NCBI GenBank assembly: GCA_030686995.1
Contig: CM060696.1
Location: 116,451,949-116,515,948 of the forward strand
From: Artemisia argyi
Lineage: Eukaryota > Streptophyta > Magnoliopsida > Asterales > Asteraceae
Reading direction: 5' to 3'
DNA: 64,000 nt
The position numbers were made by a program, and so were the translations under genes. A model generated the notes under the pieces. The model worked only from the letters and a program-made list of their open reading frames with translations. It did not search any database and was not told where the DNA came from. Shown here piece after piece: positions 33,450-44,645 of this stretch (positions are counted from its first letter, which is position 1; each line of letters starts with the position of its first letter).

Positions 33450-33684
33450 CTACCTCCGTCCCAAAATATAAGTCCAGTTTGACTTTTTGGATCAAACTTT
33501 GACCGTAAATATTTTTGTTTATATTGTTTATCACTTAATGAAAATTATACCAAATGAAAATACATATAAAACACTATTAATTTATATATTTTGCATTAAG
33601 TGTTATATAATACAAACAAAAATATTTAAGGTCAAAGTTTAATTCAAAAAGTCAAACTGGACTTATATTTTGGGACGGAGAGAG
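33450..33684. mobile_element. Stowaway MITE nested in the Tourist element
   Basis: Starts CTACCTCCGTCCCAAAATAT and ends with the complement of CTCTCTCCGTCCCAAAATAT, flanked by TA on both sides (33448-33449, 33685-33686). The 235-bp length, TA target and CTCCNTCCGTCCC end are diagnostic of Stowaway. Inner arms CCAGTTTGACTTTTTG pair over about 60 bp. Confidence 0.93.
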
Positions 33685-33724
33685 TAATAATAAATAATAA
33701 ATAATAAAATAATAATAACAATAA

Positions 33725-33760
<36 letters not shown>

Positions 33761-33899
33761 TTTTACTGATTTCTTAAGTCAATTCTCTAGTGTTACCAAA
33801 CAAAAGAATTTTTACTGAATTTATGTGGAATTCATTTATGTGAATTTGATTTCTGCGCATTTCATTTATCTGAATTTTACCCTACCAAACATGCCCTAA

Positions 33900-34753
33900 C
33901 AACTATTCATAACTAACTCCATCTTCACTAATACCTAACCTCAACTTACTCATTTGAGACCTATCACTTACAACTTTATTTGTTTTTTTCAAATTTCTAC
34001 ATAAAATAAAATTCATTTTATTTAAATAAAAGTATAAATAAGATGTTTTATTAAAAAAAAAAAAAAAAAAACAAAACAAAAAAAAAAACTCATCCTCTTC
34101 ATCTTTCATATCCCATCTTCTTCAAAAAAAACCTTATCCTCTTCATCTTCATATCTCATCTTCTTCAACCAAATCTTCTTCAACACACACAGTCGATGCA
34201 CACACACAACCCACAACCCATTTACATTTACATATATATACACAACAATAAAAGAATTACAAAAGAAAGGGGAAAAAAAAGAAGAAAAAAAAAACGAAGT
34301 GTCATAAACCAAAGCTCGTCGTGCAGACGAGTAGCTGCACAATGGCGAGCTTCGGCGAGGGGGTCGGTGCAGCGACGAGCGCAACGATGGTTCCACGTAG
34401 GAACGGCGAGATGCTCGACGAGCCACACCTTATGCTCTAAAAACAGCTTTTACAAGTTACGAATAAATAAAGAGATTCATTCATGGTATGATTTGACGAG
34501 ATGTGCTAATATAAACTACTATCCTTTTTATAACCGGTGCTACGCACAAAACTTTGTATCTAAGTATTCATCACGTAATGTTTGTTTAAATTGACGAATA
34601 TAAAACAATATATAACTATGTCTGCTTTGGACACGTGCCAATCAAGGTTTGAGGAGATCTAGTCTGGCGGCTAAGGCTTCTTCCAAAGGAACTAACCCAC
34701 CCATTGATCTGCAACGAGTGGAGGTACCCGCGCGTTGCTGCGGAAATGCCGTG

Positions 34754-34786
<33 letters not shown>

Positions 34787-34946
34787 CACACCTTAGGGCT
34801 CAGGGACTAAATTGCAAAAGACTACTCTTGCTTCCACTGTGGCACTTTAAATGAATTTTGTTAATGGATTTTCCAAATTTTGTAAAAAATGTATCTTCAT
34901 GAAAATTTTTAATAATCAAAATATAATTTTTTTTTGTCAAATATTA

Positions 34947-34990
<44 letters not shown>

Positions 34991-35530
34991 TTGCTACAGC
35001 AGCATTGCTACAGTACGCTACAATACATTTGCTACAGTACCCAAAAATTATTATTTTAAGAAAGGTACTGTTCACCCCACAAAAGTACTGTAGCGAGAGG
35101 GAACAGTAACACCCACGCTAAATGTATAATATATATATAATCTCACAACAATTAATTTAAACAACTAACACAACATGAGAACAAATAGTTATATACTAAG
35201 TTCACACCTAGCAGTTCATGGTATATTTTTAAAAATGTTTTCGCTTTCCATATCTTTATCTTAATGTATAATTAACATGTAACTCACAAAAGCCTTAGAT
35301 TTCATAATATTAGCACATATCCATCCAAAACACTATATCGTGCGACAAAAACTTGAATTCAGAGACACCTACTTCGTGAATTTGATCTCATAGTTCGTAT
35401 CTAATAGCCGGCTAAATCTACAATCTAGTGATTCTATAATTTGTTACTTAAATTTATCATCTTTGTGAACAGAAGTAGTACTATATTAAAAGGATTATTA
35501 AAACCATACTATTCAAAAATCTTCACTGAT
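33900..35530. other. Low-complexity intergenic DNA
   Basis: Poly(A) tracts lie at 34052-34087 and about 34950-34988, and a poly(T) tract at 34757-34786. Around 34988-35095 the motif GCTACAG(C/T)A recurs several times. ORFs at 34106-34594 on both strands overlap in low-complexity sequence with no domain. No gene supported. Confidence 0.5.
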
Positions 35531-35536
35531 TTTGCT

Positions 35537-36960
35537 CTGTAACACCCCCAATTTTAAAATATTTGCAGCGGAATAAAGATTGGGTGTTACTTCATAGCTC
35601 ATAGTTTTTCAGTAGAAAATGATTATCAATTTAGTCATTTTAAAACATTTATCATTCGAATTTTATAAATATCAGAGTTTTCAAAATGAGGTCCCAGTGG
35701 TTTTAAAGTTTGTTAAATAAGTTTTCGAATGATAGTAAAATTTATAGCCTTTGTAAGAATCCATGCTCCTCCGTACCATCCTTGCTCATTATGGACCTGA
35801 GATAAACACATGCTAAAAGTGTCAACACAAAGGTTGGTGAGTTCATAGAGTTTATAAGTATAGTAGTTGATTTCCAAGAATCAAAAGAGTTTGTGAGTTT
35901 ATACTATTCATAATAAACGATTTATTATCAAAATCAAAGTGTGAGAAAAATCCATAGTGTTTATAGTCAAAAGCAGTTGATTTATCAAAATCAAAGTTAA
36001 CATGAAATAGTTTGTTGGTTTGTCTTAATTAGGTCAACACCAAAATAGTTTGTTGGTTTGCCCTAACGGGGTCAACACCAAAATAGTTATGATTTGTTAA
36101 GAAATAATGATTTTATGCTATATAGTGAACACAAATTAGTAATTTGATAAAAACAATGACCTACGTTGTTATACGCTCACAACACTACTACCTGATTTCC
36201 CTAAGCCTCATGACACTCATCCGATTAACAGATCTCATAAAAAATGATGGATAATAGTAACAATGGCCCTCAGGATAGGTTCTTGCCAGTAACCTATGAG
36301 ATTTCAAATAAAGTGCGTTTGGTGGCTTTCTCGAGCAACCAAACGGGGATTGTCAATCCCTAATAGATCTATCCACAATTATTTACGTTCACCCTACGGG
36401 TGACTAAGGCTCATGATATGAGGGACTTTTTGGCAATAGCTAACTTAGGAAATAGAAATCAGATATAGCATACAGTTGAAAAGTTACTTGTAAACAGGTT
36501 TATAGCAGTTATCTCTCCATGAGATATAAAATGTATAAAATGGTGGGCTATGGTCCCGCAGTAATTTGTAAATAGTTTGAAATAATTATGAAAGTAAAAG
36601 TAGTAGTTGAGCATGTATCTCCCCCAAAGCATTAATAAAACATTTATAAAACCATTAAAATTAGGGGCTATGACTCACAATAATATGTAAAAGTTTAAAA
36701 TACTTATAAAAGTAAAAGTAGTAGTTGAGCATGTATCTCCCCCAAGACATTTATAAAACATTTATAAAAACGGGGCTAAGAACTCACCTTAAGTGATACT
36801 AGGAATGATGAAAGTAAGTGCGAGTGAGAGTATGAGAATGATTTTGGAAGCGTCCTTAGTACGGAACCTGATAAATAAATTTATCTGAGAATCTAACCAA
36901 ATACTATTTGGTAAATGAATAACGATTAATGAATGACGATTGACCGTTATGATGAAAGGA
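35537..36960 (+). repeat. Dispersed LTR-like repeat with internal direct repeats
   Basis: Opens with TGTAACACCCCCAATTTTAA, then GCAGCGGAA and GGGTGTTACTTCATA, the same motif that appears inverted near 90-160. Inside, a unit of about 42 bp with AGTTTGTTGGTTTG and GGTCAACACCAAAATAG is repeated at about 36005-36085. A longer unit with GTAGTTGAGCATGTATCTCC recurs at about 36600 and 36719. It is probably an LTR or solo LTR of an Asteraceae gypsy element; the boundaries are not defined. Confidence 0.5.
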
Positions 36961-37242
36961 TGATGAAATGGTTTTGTGGCAGAGGTGGCTTGTGTGGCGA
37001 ATGCTTAGAGTTCAAGAACAAGGTTATATACTATATAACTTGCCCTTATGTACAAAATATTGTTTAATGTTTATATGTTCTTGTCATGGTTAGTGATATA
37101 TGTAATTTATCAAAATATTAGTGGGTGATAAATTATAGTAAATGTAGATTATTTCTAGTCAAGTGAGACGATGATTTTTGTAGAAATAATCATTTCCGAT
37201 ATGTATTATAGTTAATTGAAAATGACGTCAAGTTATATATTT

Positions 37243-37246
37243 CACG

Positions 37247-37324
<78 letters not shown>
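37243..37324. repeat. TA microsatellite, about 40 units
   Basis: Nearly pure (TA)n over about 80 bp, flanked by CACGT on the left and GCTATTTTAG on the right. Confidence 0.97.
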
Positions 37325-37326
<2 letters not shown>

Positions 37327-38872
37327 CTATTTTAGTCTTTACAATGTAAGTTTTCGATATACGTTACTAAGATAATGCCGTAAAATATTACTTTGTCAAA
37401 ACGAAATTTAGTTTCTATGTAAACCTTTAAGTTATGCAAAAGTTTCTCTTTTAACCCTCATAATTAAATGAGTCCAAAATAAATATATTTATAAGCTTAT
37501 CAAAGTTTTAAGAAAAAGAAAATGTTTCCAAATTGAGGGGTTAAGAGTGTAAGAATAAATATTAGTTTTTAAAACTTATAAGATTTTTAAGAAATGAGGC
37601 AAGTTAGTGGAATTGGAGGGGCTGAATATGTACAAATTGGCATGAGTTAAAAACTTATATTCATTTGTTATCACCCCAATTTAGTGTATATGTTCTCGTT
37701 TTCATGTATATACGTATATTATGTTTTACTTTCTTTTCCAAATGAGCTTGCATGTACTAGGATAACTTTTTCATTTTTATTCGTTTCCCATGCGTGAGTC
37801 CTCATCAACTCACGTTAACATAAAGGGTTTAGTTTTCTTCGTTATTTGTTCACACAAGAGTTTAAGTTGCCACCTTTGTTCGAAAGTGATCAACGAGAGT
37901 AAAAGTGGAGATTACGTGGTATGCATGATATGTAAATGTGTATATATATGTCGACTGTTATAGTATATTAGCAACATTTTCGTTTGTTAAGTCATTTAAC
38001 CACACAAGACTCTCATGGCACTCTAAGTTGTTTGAGTTCACACGTGACGTATGTGAAATGACGACGAGTTTAGAAGTTTTAAACATTGAAACTAGGCTCC
38101 GTATCGAAAAGGGTTTAGGAGACTTACTATACCACTGGTGGTGAGAAACGAGTGGAAGAGAGGACGAGTGACAAGGCGAAAGCCATTGCTCCAAAGCTTT
38201 GAAACCCTCAAGCCCGTCACGTACAAAGGCGGGAAGGACCCTAGAACTTGAAAGCTATTCCCTCATTCTCGACAGGAGCACAACCAAGAAAGTGGCAGTG
38301 AGGGATGAATGACGGGTCGAGCGAGGGACGAAGCCAAAACAACTCCATGCATGGCTTCCTAGCTTATAACCACGTTACGTACTAGGACAAACGATGTTTT
38401 AGAACTCGAAAATCTAAACCGTGACCTGCTCCTTTGCTTTCCTTTCGTGGGATAGTAGCAAAGGAAGGAAATAGTTTGTGGTTGGGTTTTGTTTTTGATT
38501 CGTGATGGCAGCAGGGGGTGGTTTGCATTCAAATGGCAAGTATATTATCGAATGATGGCTCAAATGGTTATGGAAAATGTTTCTGGTCCTTTGAATGTCT
38601 TGGCACAGTGGCAAAGCCTTAGATAAAATGAAATACTTTTGTGTGTCGTTGAATATGAAAGTGATTGTACGCATGAAGGAGATAGAGTGCATGACTCTTA
38701 TAGGTGAACATAATCACATGTTAAATGAGAGTCAACATGTTTTGGTGTATTGGCAGCGGGTATTCAGGATGACAAAGGAAGGAAAAGTTTGCATGGTGTT
38801 TGTCCTTTGTTCTTGGCATGTCGATACAAGCAAGAAAATAAAACATGGGTTGCGTGTGTCAGAGCTTGAGTG
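37325..38872. other. No supported gene
   Basis: ORFs on both strands near 37938-38900 are short and overlap each other. A TTGTCCTTTGTTCTTGGCATG region looks unique rather than repetitive. Nothing recognisable; it is the host sequence into which the hAT element inserted. Confidence 0.4.
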
Positions 38873-40070
38873 CAGGGGCGGAGGGACTATATAACTAGAG
38901 GGGGGCGGTGCCCTCAACAACTTGGCCCAAAAAAACTTTATATAGTGCAAAATTTTGGGTTTTACTGGACTTTTATCTTTGATGCCCTCAGCCCAAAACT
39001 TAACTTGCCCTCAACAAAATTGAGCCCAACATATAATCTTTTTCTTATGTAAAATTCACATATCAGTATATCGACTACTATGGTAAACGAATCATCAGTT
39101 CCTGAACAAAGAAGAGGAAAAACAAATCAGTCATTCATGCCCTAAACAAATCATCAATCATCAACAACAAATCAACAATAAATTTGTCTTTTGTTTCTCC
39201 ATCTTCTACTTTAAAACTTGGTAAGTGACACTGAAAACCCTAACTTCTCTTTTACTTTTATAAACTAAATTTGCCTAGAGATATTTAAAATTGTGCTAGT
39301 GATTAATTGTTAGTTTTTATTACCCTATTAAGATGTAATACTTAGCCACTTAAGCACTTAGGTAACTAGATTTTGCGAATTATGATTGTGACTTATAAGT
39401 TATAATTGTTTAAAGTATTGTTTCTCATTTGTCTAGAAACATGGAAAAGTATTTTAAAAGAAAAACACCGTCTTCATCAACATCTGATCATGTTACCGAA
39501 CAAGCTACAAAGGAAAAGCCTAATGAACCTATTGATGTGATTGCCTACAAAGAAAAAGCCTAATGAACCTAAGAAAAACACCGTCTTCATCAACATCCGA
39601 TCAAGGTAAAGCATTTTTTTGTTGTTATTTTTATGCTCAAACAAGATGTACATATTTTCTTGTTAATATATATTGTTTTTTGCACTTTATAAACAGGTGT
39701 TTGATATGTTTTTGCACGCCAAAAGCTGTTTTTGGGCTGTTTTTGCTGCTGAATTGCTGTTGTTTTTGGGGCTGATTTTGCTGTTTTTTGGGGGCTGTTT
39801 GGATGCTGAAATTAGGCTGTTTGGATGCTGCTGTAATGCTATTTTTTTAGGGCTGTTTGGTTTCTGCAGTTGGGGTGTTTGGATGCTGAAATTAGGTTGT
39901 TTGGATGCTGAAAACGCAACATAAGGTGTGTTTTATTTTTATTTTAGCACTATATAAGTTCTTTTATGCAATATTAAATCGGTTAAGTTCACTATTATTT
40001 CTTTGTTAATTTTTTTTTACGACAATATTTTTTTTGCCCCCCATATGCCAATATCCTGGCTCCGCCACTG
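38873..40070. mobile_element. Non-autonomous hAT element with 8-bp target duplication
   Basis: Ends are CAGGGGCGGAG and the complement of CAGTGGCGGAG, and CTTGAGTG is duplicated exactly outside (38865-38872, 40071-40078). It is 1198 bp. It keeps a promoter-side region, a 5'-leader intron (GTAAGT at 39221 to CTAG at 39436), and the first 40 codons of a transposase. A GCTGTTTGGATGCTGAAATTA-like minisatellite fills about 39726-39912. The rest of the transposase is deleted. Confidence 0.93.
39441..39563 (+). pseudogene. N-terminal stub of a hAT (TTF/ZMYM-type) transposase
   Basis: MEKYFKRKTPSSSTSD opens a 40-codon frame ending in TAA. The MEKYFKRK start followed by Ser/Thr is the usual N-terminus of plant TTF-type hAT transposases. 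A short internal duplication of AAAGCCTAATGAACCT and of ACACCGTCTTCATCAACATC follows the stop. The zinc-finger, DUF4371 and dimerisation parts are absent, so it cannot act as a transposase. Confidence 0.7.
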
Positions 40071-40078
40071 CTTGAGTG

Positions 40079-41398
40079 TGTATGAGAGTTAGGAACAAAA
40101 GTGTGGTGTTGGTGATGTTTTGAATGGCAGCAAGCAAGGAGGTGTCGTACAAGTCAAATGGGATAGTGTGTGTAAGAGAGGTTGTGTAAGCAAAAACAAG
40201 TGGGTGTGTAAGAGATTCACATGGTTTTGGTTGGAGTTAGTAGTCGACAGAAGGGAACAAAGCAAAGGAAAATTATCAAGGGTCGGTTTGGATTATGTGT
40301 TGGCCACAACAATTTGATACCGAAGGTTCTGTTGGTTTTGTAGTTTACGAGAGTCCATATGACTTGATAATGTGACCAAAAGTAAAAGAAAGGGTTGTGT
40401 TTGATTTTTAATTGTGTACACCGAAAGTTTATAAAACATTTTCAACATGACAAAATAATAGAGAGCTTGTTTGAGGTTAATAAGGTCGTTGGGTAATTCT
40501 CATGTAGTATCTACATAGTCAGAATATATTTTGGAGATTTCACAGACAAGTGTTATTGGTTTTGACGAATGGCAAACGAGCTAAGCTTGGTCGACAATTT
40601 AGACACCAAATGATCGTATAAACTGAAACGAATGGTCCCACTCGATTCTTAGCTGGGAGCTTAGTTGAGTCGTATTTAAAATATTAGTATGTTGTTAAAA
40701 GAATTTGAGAATTAAATAGTCAAGGTAAACGATTTCCGGACGAGTTTTAAAGTTTATATTTATTTTAGTTTTGGGTTGATTGGGCCATGAATAGTAACAG
40801 GCCAAAATTTTGGGCCGAATTATTAAGTGATCCGTTTAATTTGTAATTAGTGTCTAAGTAGAATTTGTGAAATATTTATATTTCGAATAACGTGTCGAGA
40901 ATTGGTTTCGTCATTTGGTGATTTTTGTGATAATGTTTTCGTGTCAAAATAATATAATAAGGAAAATTTTAAATTTTCCCGTAAAAATGGTGATTAAAAA
41001 TAATGACAGAGATTAATATATAATTAAACGTTTTTAATTATAGGGAAAATCAACGGGATGTGATATGCTCAGTTTCCAAATCTCAACTTTAGGCCCAAAA
41101 ACATGCCAAAAAAAAAAATAAATAAATAAAAAAAAAATAAAAAAATAAAAAATCCCGTCCCAAAATATAAGTCAAAATTGACTTTTTAAACATTTTTTTT
41201 ATTACAACTTTGACCTTAATTTTTTTTTCGGGTTATATAATACTTGATGCAAAATATATAAATGGACGTGTGTTTTAAATTCATTTACATTGATATACTT
41301 TTCATCAAGTATTATATAAAATAAAAATAAAATAAAGGTAAAGTGGGAAAGAAAAGACTTTGAAAAATAAAAAATAAATTATATTTTGGAATGGAAGG

Positions 41399-41444
<46 letters not shown>

Positions 41445-42140
41445 ACTTAAACTTAAAAAAACCATTTCACCAAAGACTTAAATTAAGTATCTCACCTAAA
41501 ATATTATAAACAATTATTTTCTTTCTTTAATAACTTGTCAAGAAATTAATACCTAACGCCTTATTTTGCATTAATCTATAACAACATATAAATCTATGAT
41601 AATGATGCTTTTTAACATGCAACACCAACTTCAGCTCCAATTTTAGCACGCAAACGCACCCACCTCAGCCCCCAAACACATCTAATTCAGCCACATTTCA
41701 TCAATCATTAATGGATCGACACGACTAACACTTTTAATAAACGTGTTAAGGTTAGGGTTGAACTTCTCGGCACGATTAACTAAACATGTCATGTTTAAGT
41801 TGAGATTTTTGAACCCACTAACCCGAACCCGCCAATCCGGACACGGCCCAAATTGCCTGCCACCCCTCCTACTTATGAGCCAATTAACTAGCAAATCCAT
41901 CAGACATTACATAAAAGATCAAGAATTGTATTATACTCATAGGTGTAAACTACACCTCTACTCAAATTAGAATTTTAATCCATCATATTTAAACAGAGTC
42001 GAGCTCAAGCTATTCGAGTAGACTCGTCAAGATTAAGCATCAAAATACTCAACTCGTAAAGCCCGCAACTCCTCCCAACCTTGTATCTTTTTACATATTT
42101 ACCCTTGTATCTTCGCTATTCAGCTTGTCTCGACACCATT
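40079..42140. other. Repeat-rich intergenic DNA upstream of the ribosomal gene
   Basis: No gene seen. The region includes a degenerate Stowaway MITE, an A-tract at 41403-41442, and at 41995-42080 a CGAGCTCAAGCTATTCGAGT block similar to repeats near 17830 and 30370. Confidence 0.5.
41153..41400. mobile_element. Degenerate Stowaway MITE
   Basis: CCCGTCCCAAAATATAAGTC on the left faces TATATTTTGGAATGGAAGGAG on the right, which is followed by TA. The inner arms (GACTTTTTAAAC and CTTTGAAAAATAAAA) still pair loosely. It is more diverged than the copy at 33450 and has an A-tract directly after it. Confidence 0.7.
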
Positions 42141-42180
42141 TTAATCAACTTGGTTCAGTTCATGGATTTGTTCAAAACAA

Positions 42181-42277
42181 TGGCCCAAAACAAAAGTTGT
42201 CATAAAAGCCCATCTACTAGTAAACCCACAGGCTCCATTTTGAAACTTTTATATATTTACAATATTCTAGGGTTAGC
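42181..42277 (+). promoter_or_regulatory. Site II elements and telo box of the eS10 promoter
   Basis: GGCCCA (42182-42187) and AGCCCA (42207-42212) are two TGGGCY site II elements in reverse orientation, and CTAGGGTTAG (42268-42277) is a telo-box core. TTATATATTT lies between them near 42249. Site II plus telo box is the established promoter signature of plant ribosomal protein genes bound by TCP-type factors, which supports the assignment of the downstream gene. Confidence 0.75.
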
Positions 42278-42338
42278 ATTGCTGCGCATATTGTCAAACA
42301 TCTCATCTCATCTCCTCCGCCGTCACAGTCTTCCAACC

Positions 42339-44645
42339 ATGGTAAACCATAACTCAAACATTCTTAACAATAGTTTTATTGTTTTTATTTTAACATTAAT
42401 CTCATTTCAGATCATCCCCGAAAGTAATCGCAAGGCCATCTCAAAATACATTTTCCAAGGTAGCATGGATATCGTTAATTATAAAAACATTATTTATTTA
42501 GAATATATAAATTTGTTTACTAATTGATGGTATGTTATGGTTGCTATAGAGGGAGTATGTTATGCAAAGAAGGACTTCAACTTGGCAAAACATCCAGAAA
42601 TAGATGTACCAAATTTGCAAGTGATTAAGCTGATGCAAAGCTTCAAGTCAAAGGAGTATGTTAAGGAGACATTTGCGTGGATGCATTATTATTGGTTTTT
42701 GACTAATGATGGCATTGAGTTTTTGAGGACTTATTTGAATCTTCCTTCTGATATTGTCCCTGCTACTTTGAAGAAATCTGCTAAGCCTTTGGGTAGGCCC
42801 ATGGGTGGTGCACCCGGTGACCGTCCTCGGTATATATTTCTTTTTTTCGCCTGTTTATGGTTATTTGAATTTGTTAGTTTTTGTAGCTGTGGAAGTGTGA
42901 AATGCTGACAGATGTGCTTATTTGGTATTGCTTAATTTTATGCTTATGCTTGGATAGTGTTTTGTTTTGCTTATGCTGAAAAATGAAATGAGACCCGAGA
43001 AATGATGTTTTGGTTTGAAAGGTTATGATAATTTATTAATTTTGTTTGGAGTGCGTAAAAGTTACTATAGTTCATGTTAAGTGTGTGTACTTTACTTTCG
43101 CTCTTAATAAGCACTTTGAAATAAGCAGTTTTAATCTACGTACTAAAAACCTATCATTTACCGTAAAAAAGCAGAAGCTGTTTGTTTTAGTTTCTAATAA
43201 ATCACTCTAAAGTATGCTACAAAATACTCTAAATCTCAACAAATAAGCAATCCTGAACATCCTTCATACTGCATTATGTTTTGGTACTAATTTGAACTAG
43301 TGCTGAATTGTTGTGTTCTGTTTTTGTGTTTTTCAGTGGCCCACCAAGAGAAGGAGGAGACAGGCCAAGGTTTGGTGATAGGGATGGATACCGTGGTGGT
43401 GGACCAAGAGGACCACCTGGTGAGTTCGGAGGAGAAAAGGGAGGTGCTCCAGCTGATTACCAGCCTGCATTCAATAGGGTAATGTATCTTTTCCTGAATG
43501 ATGAATGTGATTGTTGCACCATTTTGTAAACATGGCTGCACTTCTGAAGTTAATGCTAGTTTAGTGTTTGGGTTGTAGAATTGCGGTTGTGAATTAGGAA
43601 GTGTAAGCAGCAAAAAGCAATGATATCACATGTCTATACAATGATATCGTTGCTTTTTGCTGCTTACTGCATTGTAGTTTCCATAGTAGAGGTGTATAAA
43701 GCAATTTTACTTTAGTGGACAGTCATGCTTGTAGTGGACAGTTTTGTGCGGTATTACTGTATATATAGCTATATGCACGTGTCTACACAATGATATCATT
43801 GCTTTTTGCTGCTTACTGCATTGTAGTTTCCGTAGTAGAGGTTTATAAAGCAATTTTACTTAATTAGTAAGACATATGGATGATAATTGTTACGTTTTCA
43901 CCTTGTTTTTTACCATTGACCATTTTAGTTTTAGTGCTACAATAATGTAATTTAGTAAACAAGGATTTCTCTGCTTGAAAATGCTGTTGGGCTGAGTTAT
44001 TGTATGAGGAGCTACATGTATGACTGGCTGTAATTAACGTTTTAGGTACCGTTTAGTTGATGCATCATAGGTATGTGCCTTGTCTTTTGATTGAAACTTG
44101 AAAGTGATATTCTCATATTTGTGTGAACCTCTTGCCACCAAAGCTCTGTCCCACCTCTATTGAACACTAAAATTTGTTTACACAATGGGCGAAAATCATG
44201 TGCAAGTCAGCTGTTTTTTATTACATGATAATCCTTCTCATACTTTGCTAAATAACTATTTCTTAATAAATTTAGACCAATATTAACTGGCTTGCTGCTA
44301 CATTCTTTCAGCTGTTGCTATTACATTTATAATTGTGGCATTATATTTTAAGTCACTCTGCCAAGCATTTGTTTATAATGCTGATGGAAAAGCAAAAGTA
44401 AAAAATCAACTATAGTCTTTGTAGTAGCAATTGCTTTTTTCATATCTAGGTGATGTTAGGTGATATTTATACTGATTGTAATGGTTCCTTGTCTTCATGA
44501 TTTAGTGACTTGAACATTAGCATGTTTTAAATTATGTTGCACCGTCTTGTAACTTCTGCTCTACTGATGTTTGCAGGGTGCTGGTGGTAGACCTAGTTTT
44601 GGGCGTGGAGGAGGTGGCTTCGGAGGTGGTGCACCACCTAGCTGA
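42339..44645 (+). CDS. RPS10: 40S ribosomal protein eS10
   Basis: Five exons join to 180 codons: 42339-42341, 42411-42459, 42550-42829, 43337-43478 and 44577-44645. The first coding exon is only the ATG, with the donor GTAAAC directly after it. The protein starts [16 protein letters not shown], continues through [20 protein letters not shown] and [20 protein letters not shown] (the S10 plectin domain), and ends in an RGG/GGF-rich tail finishing GGGAPPS, as in other plant eS10. Length and all splice phases fit. The eS10 protein sits in the 40S head near the mRNA entry channel. This copy shows no damage and has a typical ribosomal promoter, so it is probably expressed. Confidence 0.95.
43603..43667. 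repeat. 26-bp hairpin in eS10 intron 4
   Basis: GTAAGCAGCAAAAAGCAATG... at 43603-43628 pairs with 43642-43667 with one mismatch and a 13-nt loop. The right arm is part of a longer direct repeat (next entry). Confidence 0.8.
43631..43862. repeat. Two direct repeats of about 83 bp in eS10 intron 4
   Basis: A unit with TGTCTAYACAATGATATC, TTGCTTTTTGCTGCTTACTG and TTATAAAGCAATTTTACTT occurs at 43631-43714 and 43780-43862, with few differences and a spacing of about 149 bp. Confidence 0.85.

Larger units (their letters stand above)
33118..33896. mobile_element. Tourist-type MITE (PIF/Harbinger)
   Basis: Ends are GGGCATATTTGATTGGG and the reverse complement of GGGCATGTTTGGTAGGG. The 3-bp duplication TAA lies outside both ends (33115-33117 and 33897-33899). 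This is the Tourist signature. The middle is expanded by AAT/ATT microsatellites and a nested Stowaway element, giving 779 bp in total. Confidence 0.85.

Noticed and set aside
33145..33534. 129-codon minus-strand ORF
   Set aside because: Most of it is translated AAT microsatellite and Stowaway sequence (poly-Ile/Tyr/Phe).
34106..34594. Overlapping ORFs of 66-132 codons on both strands
   Set aside because: Low-complexity and mutually overlapping; no domain, no splice partners.
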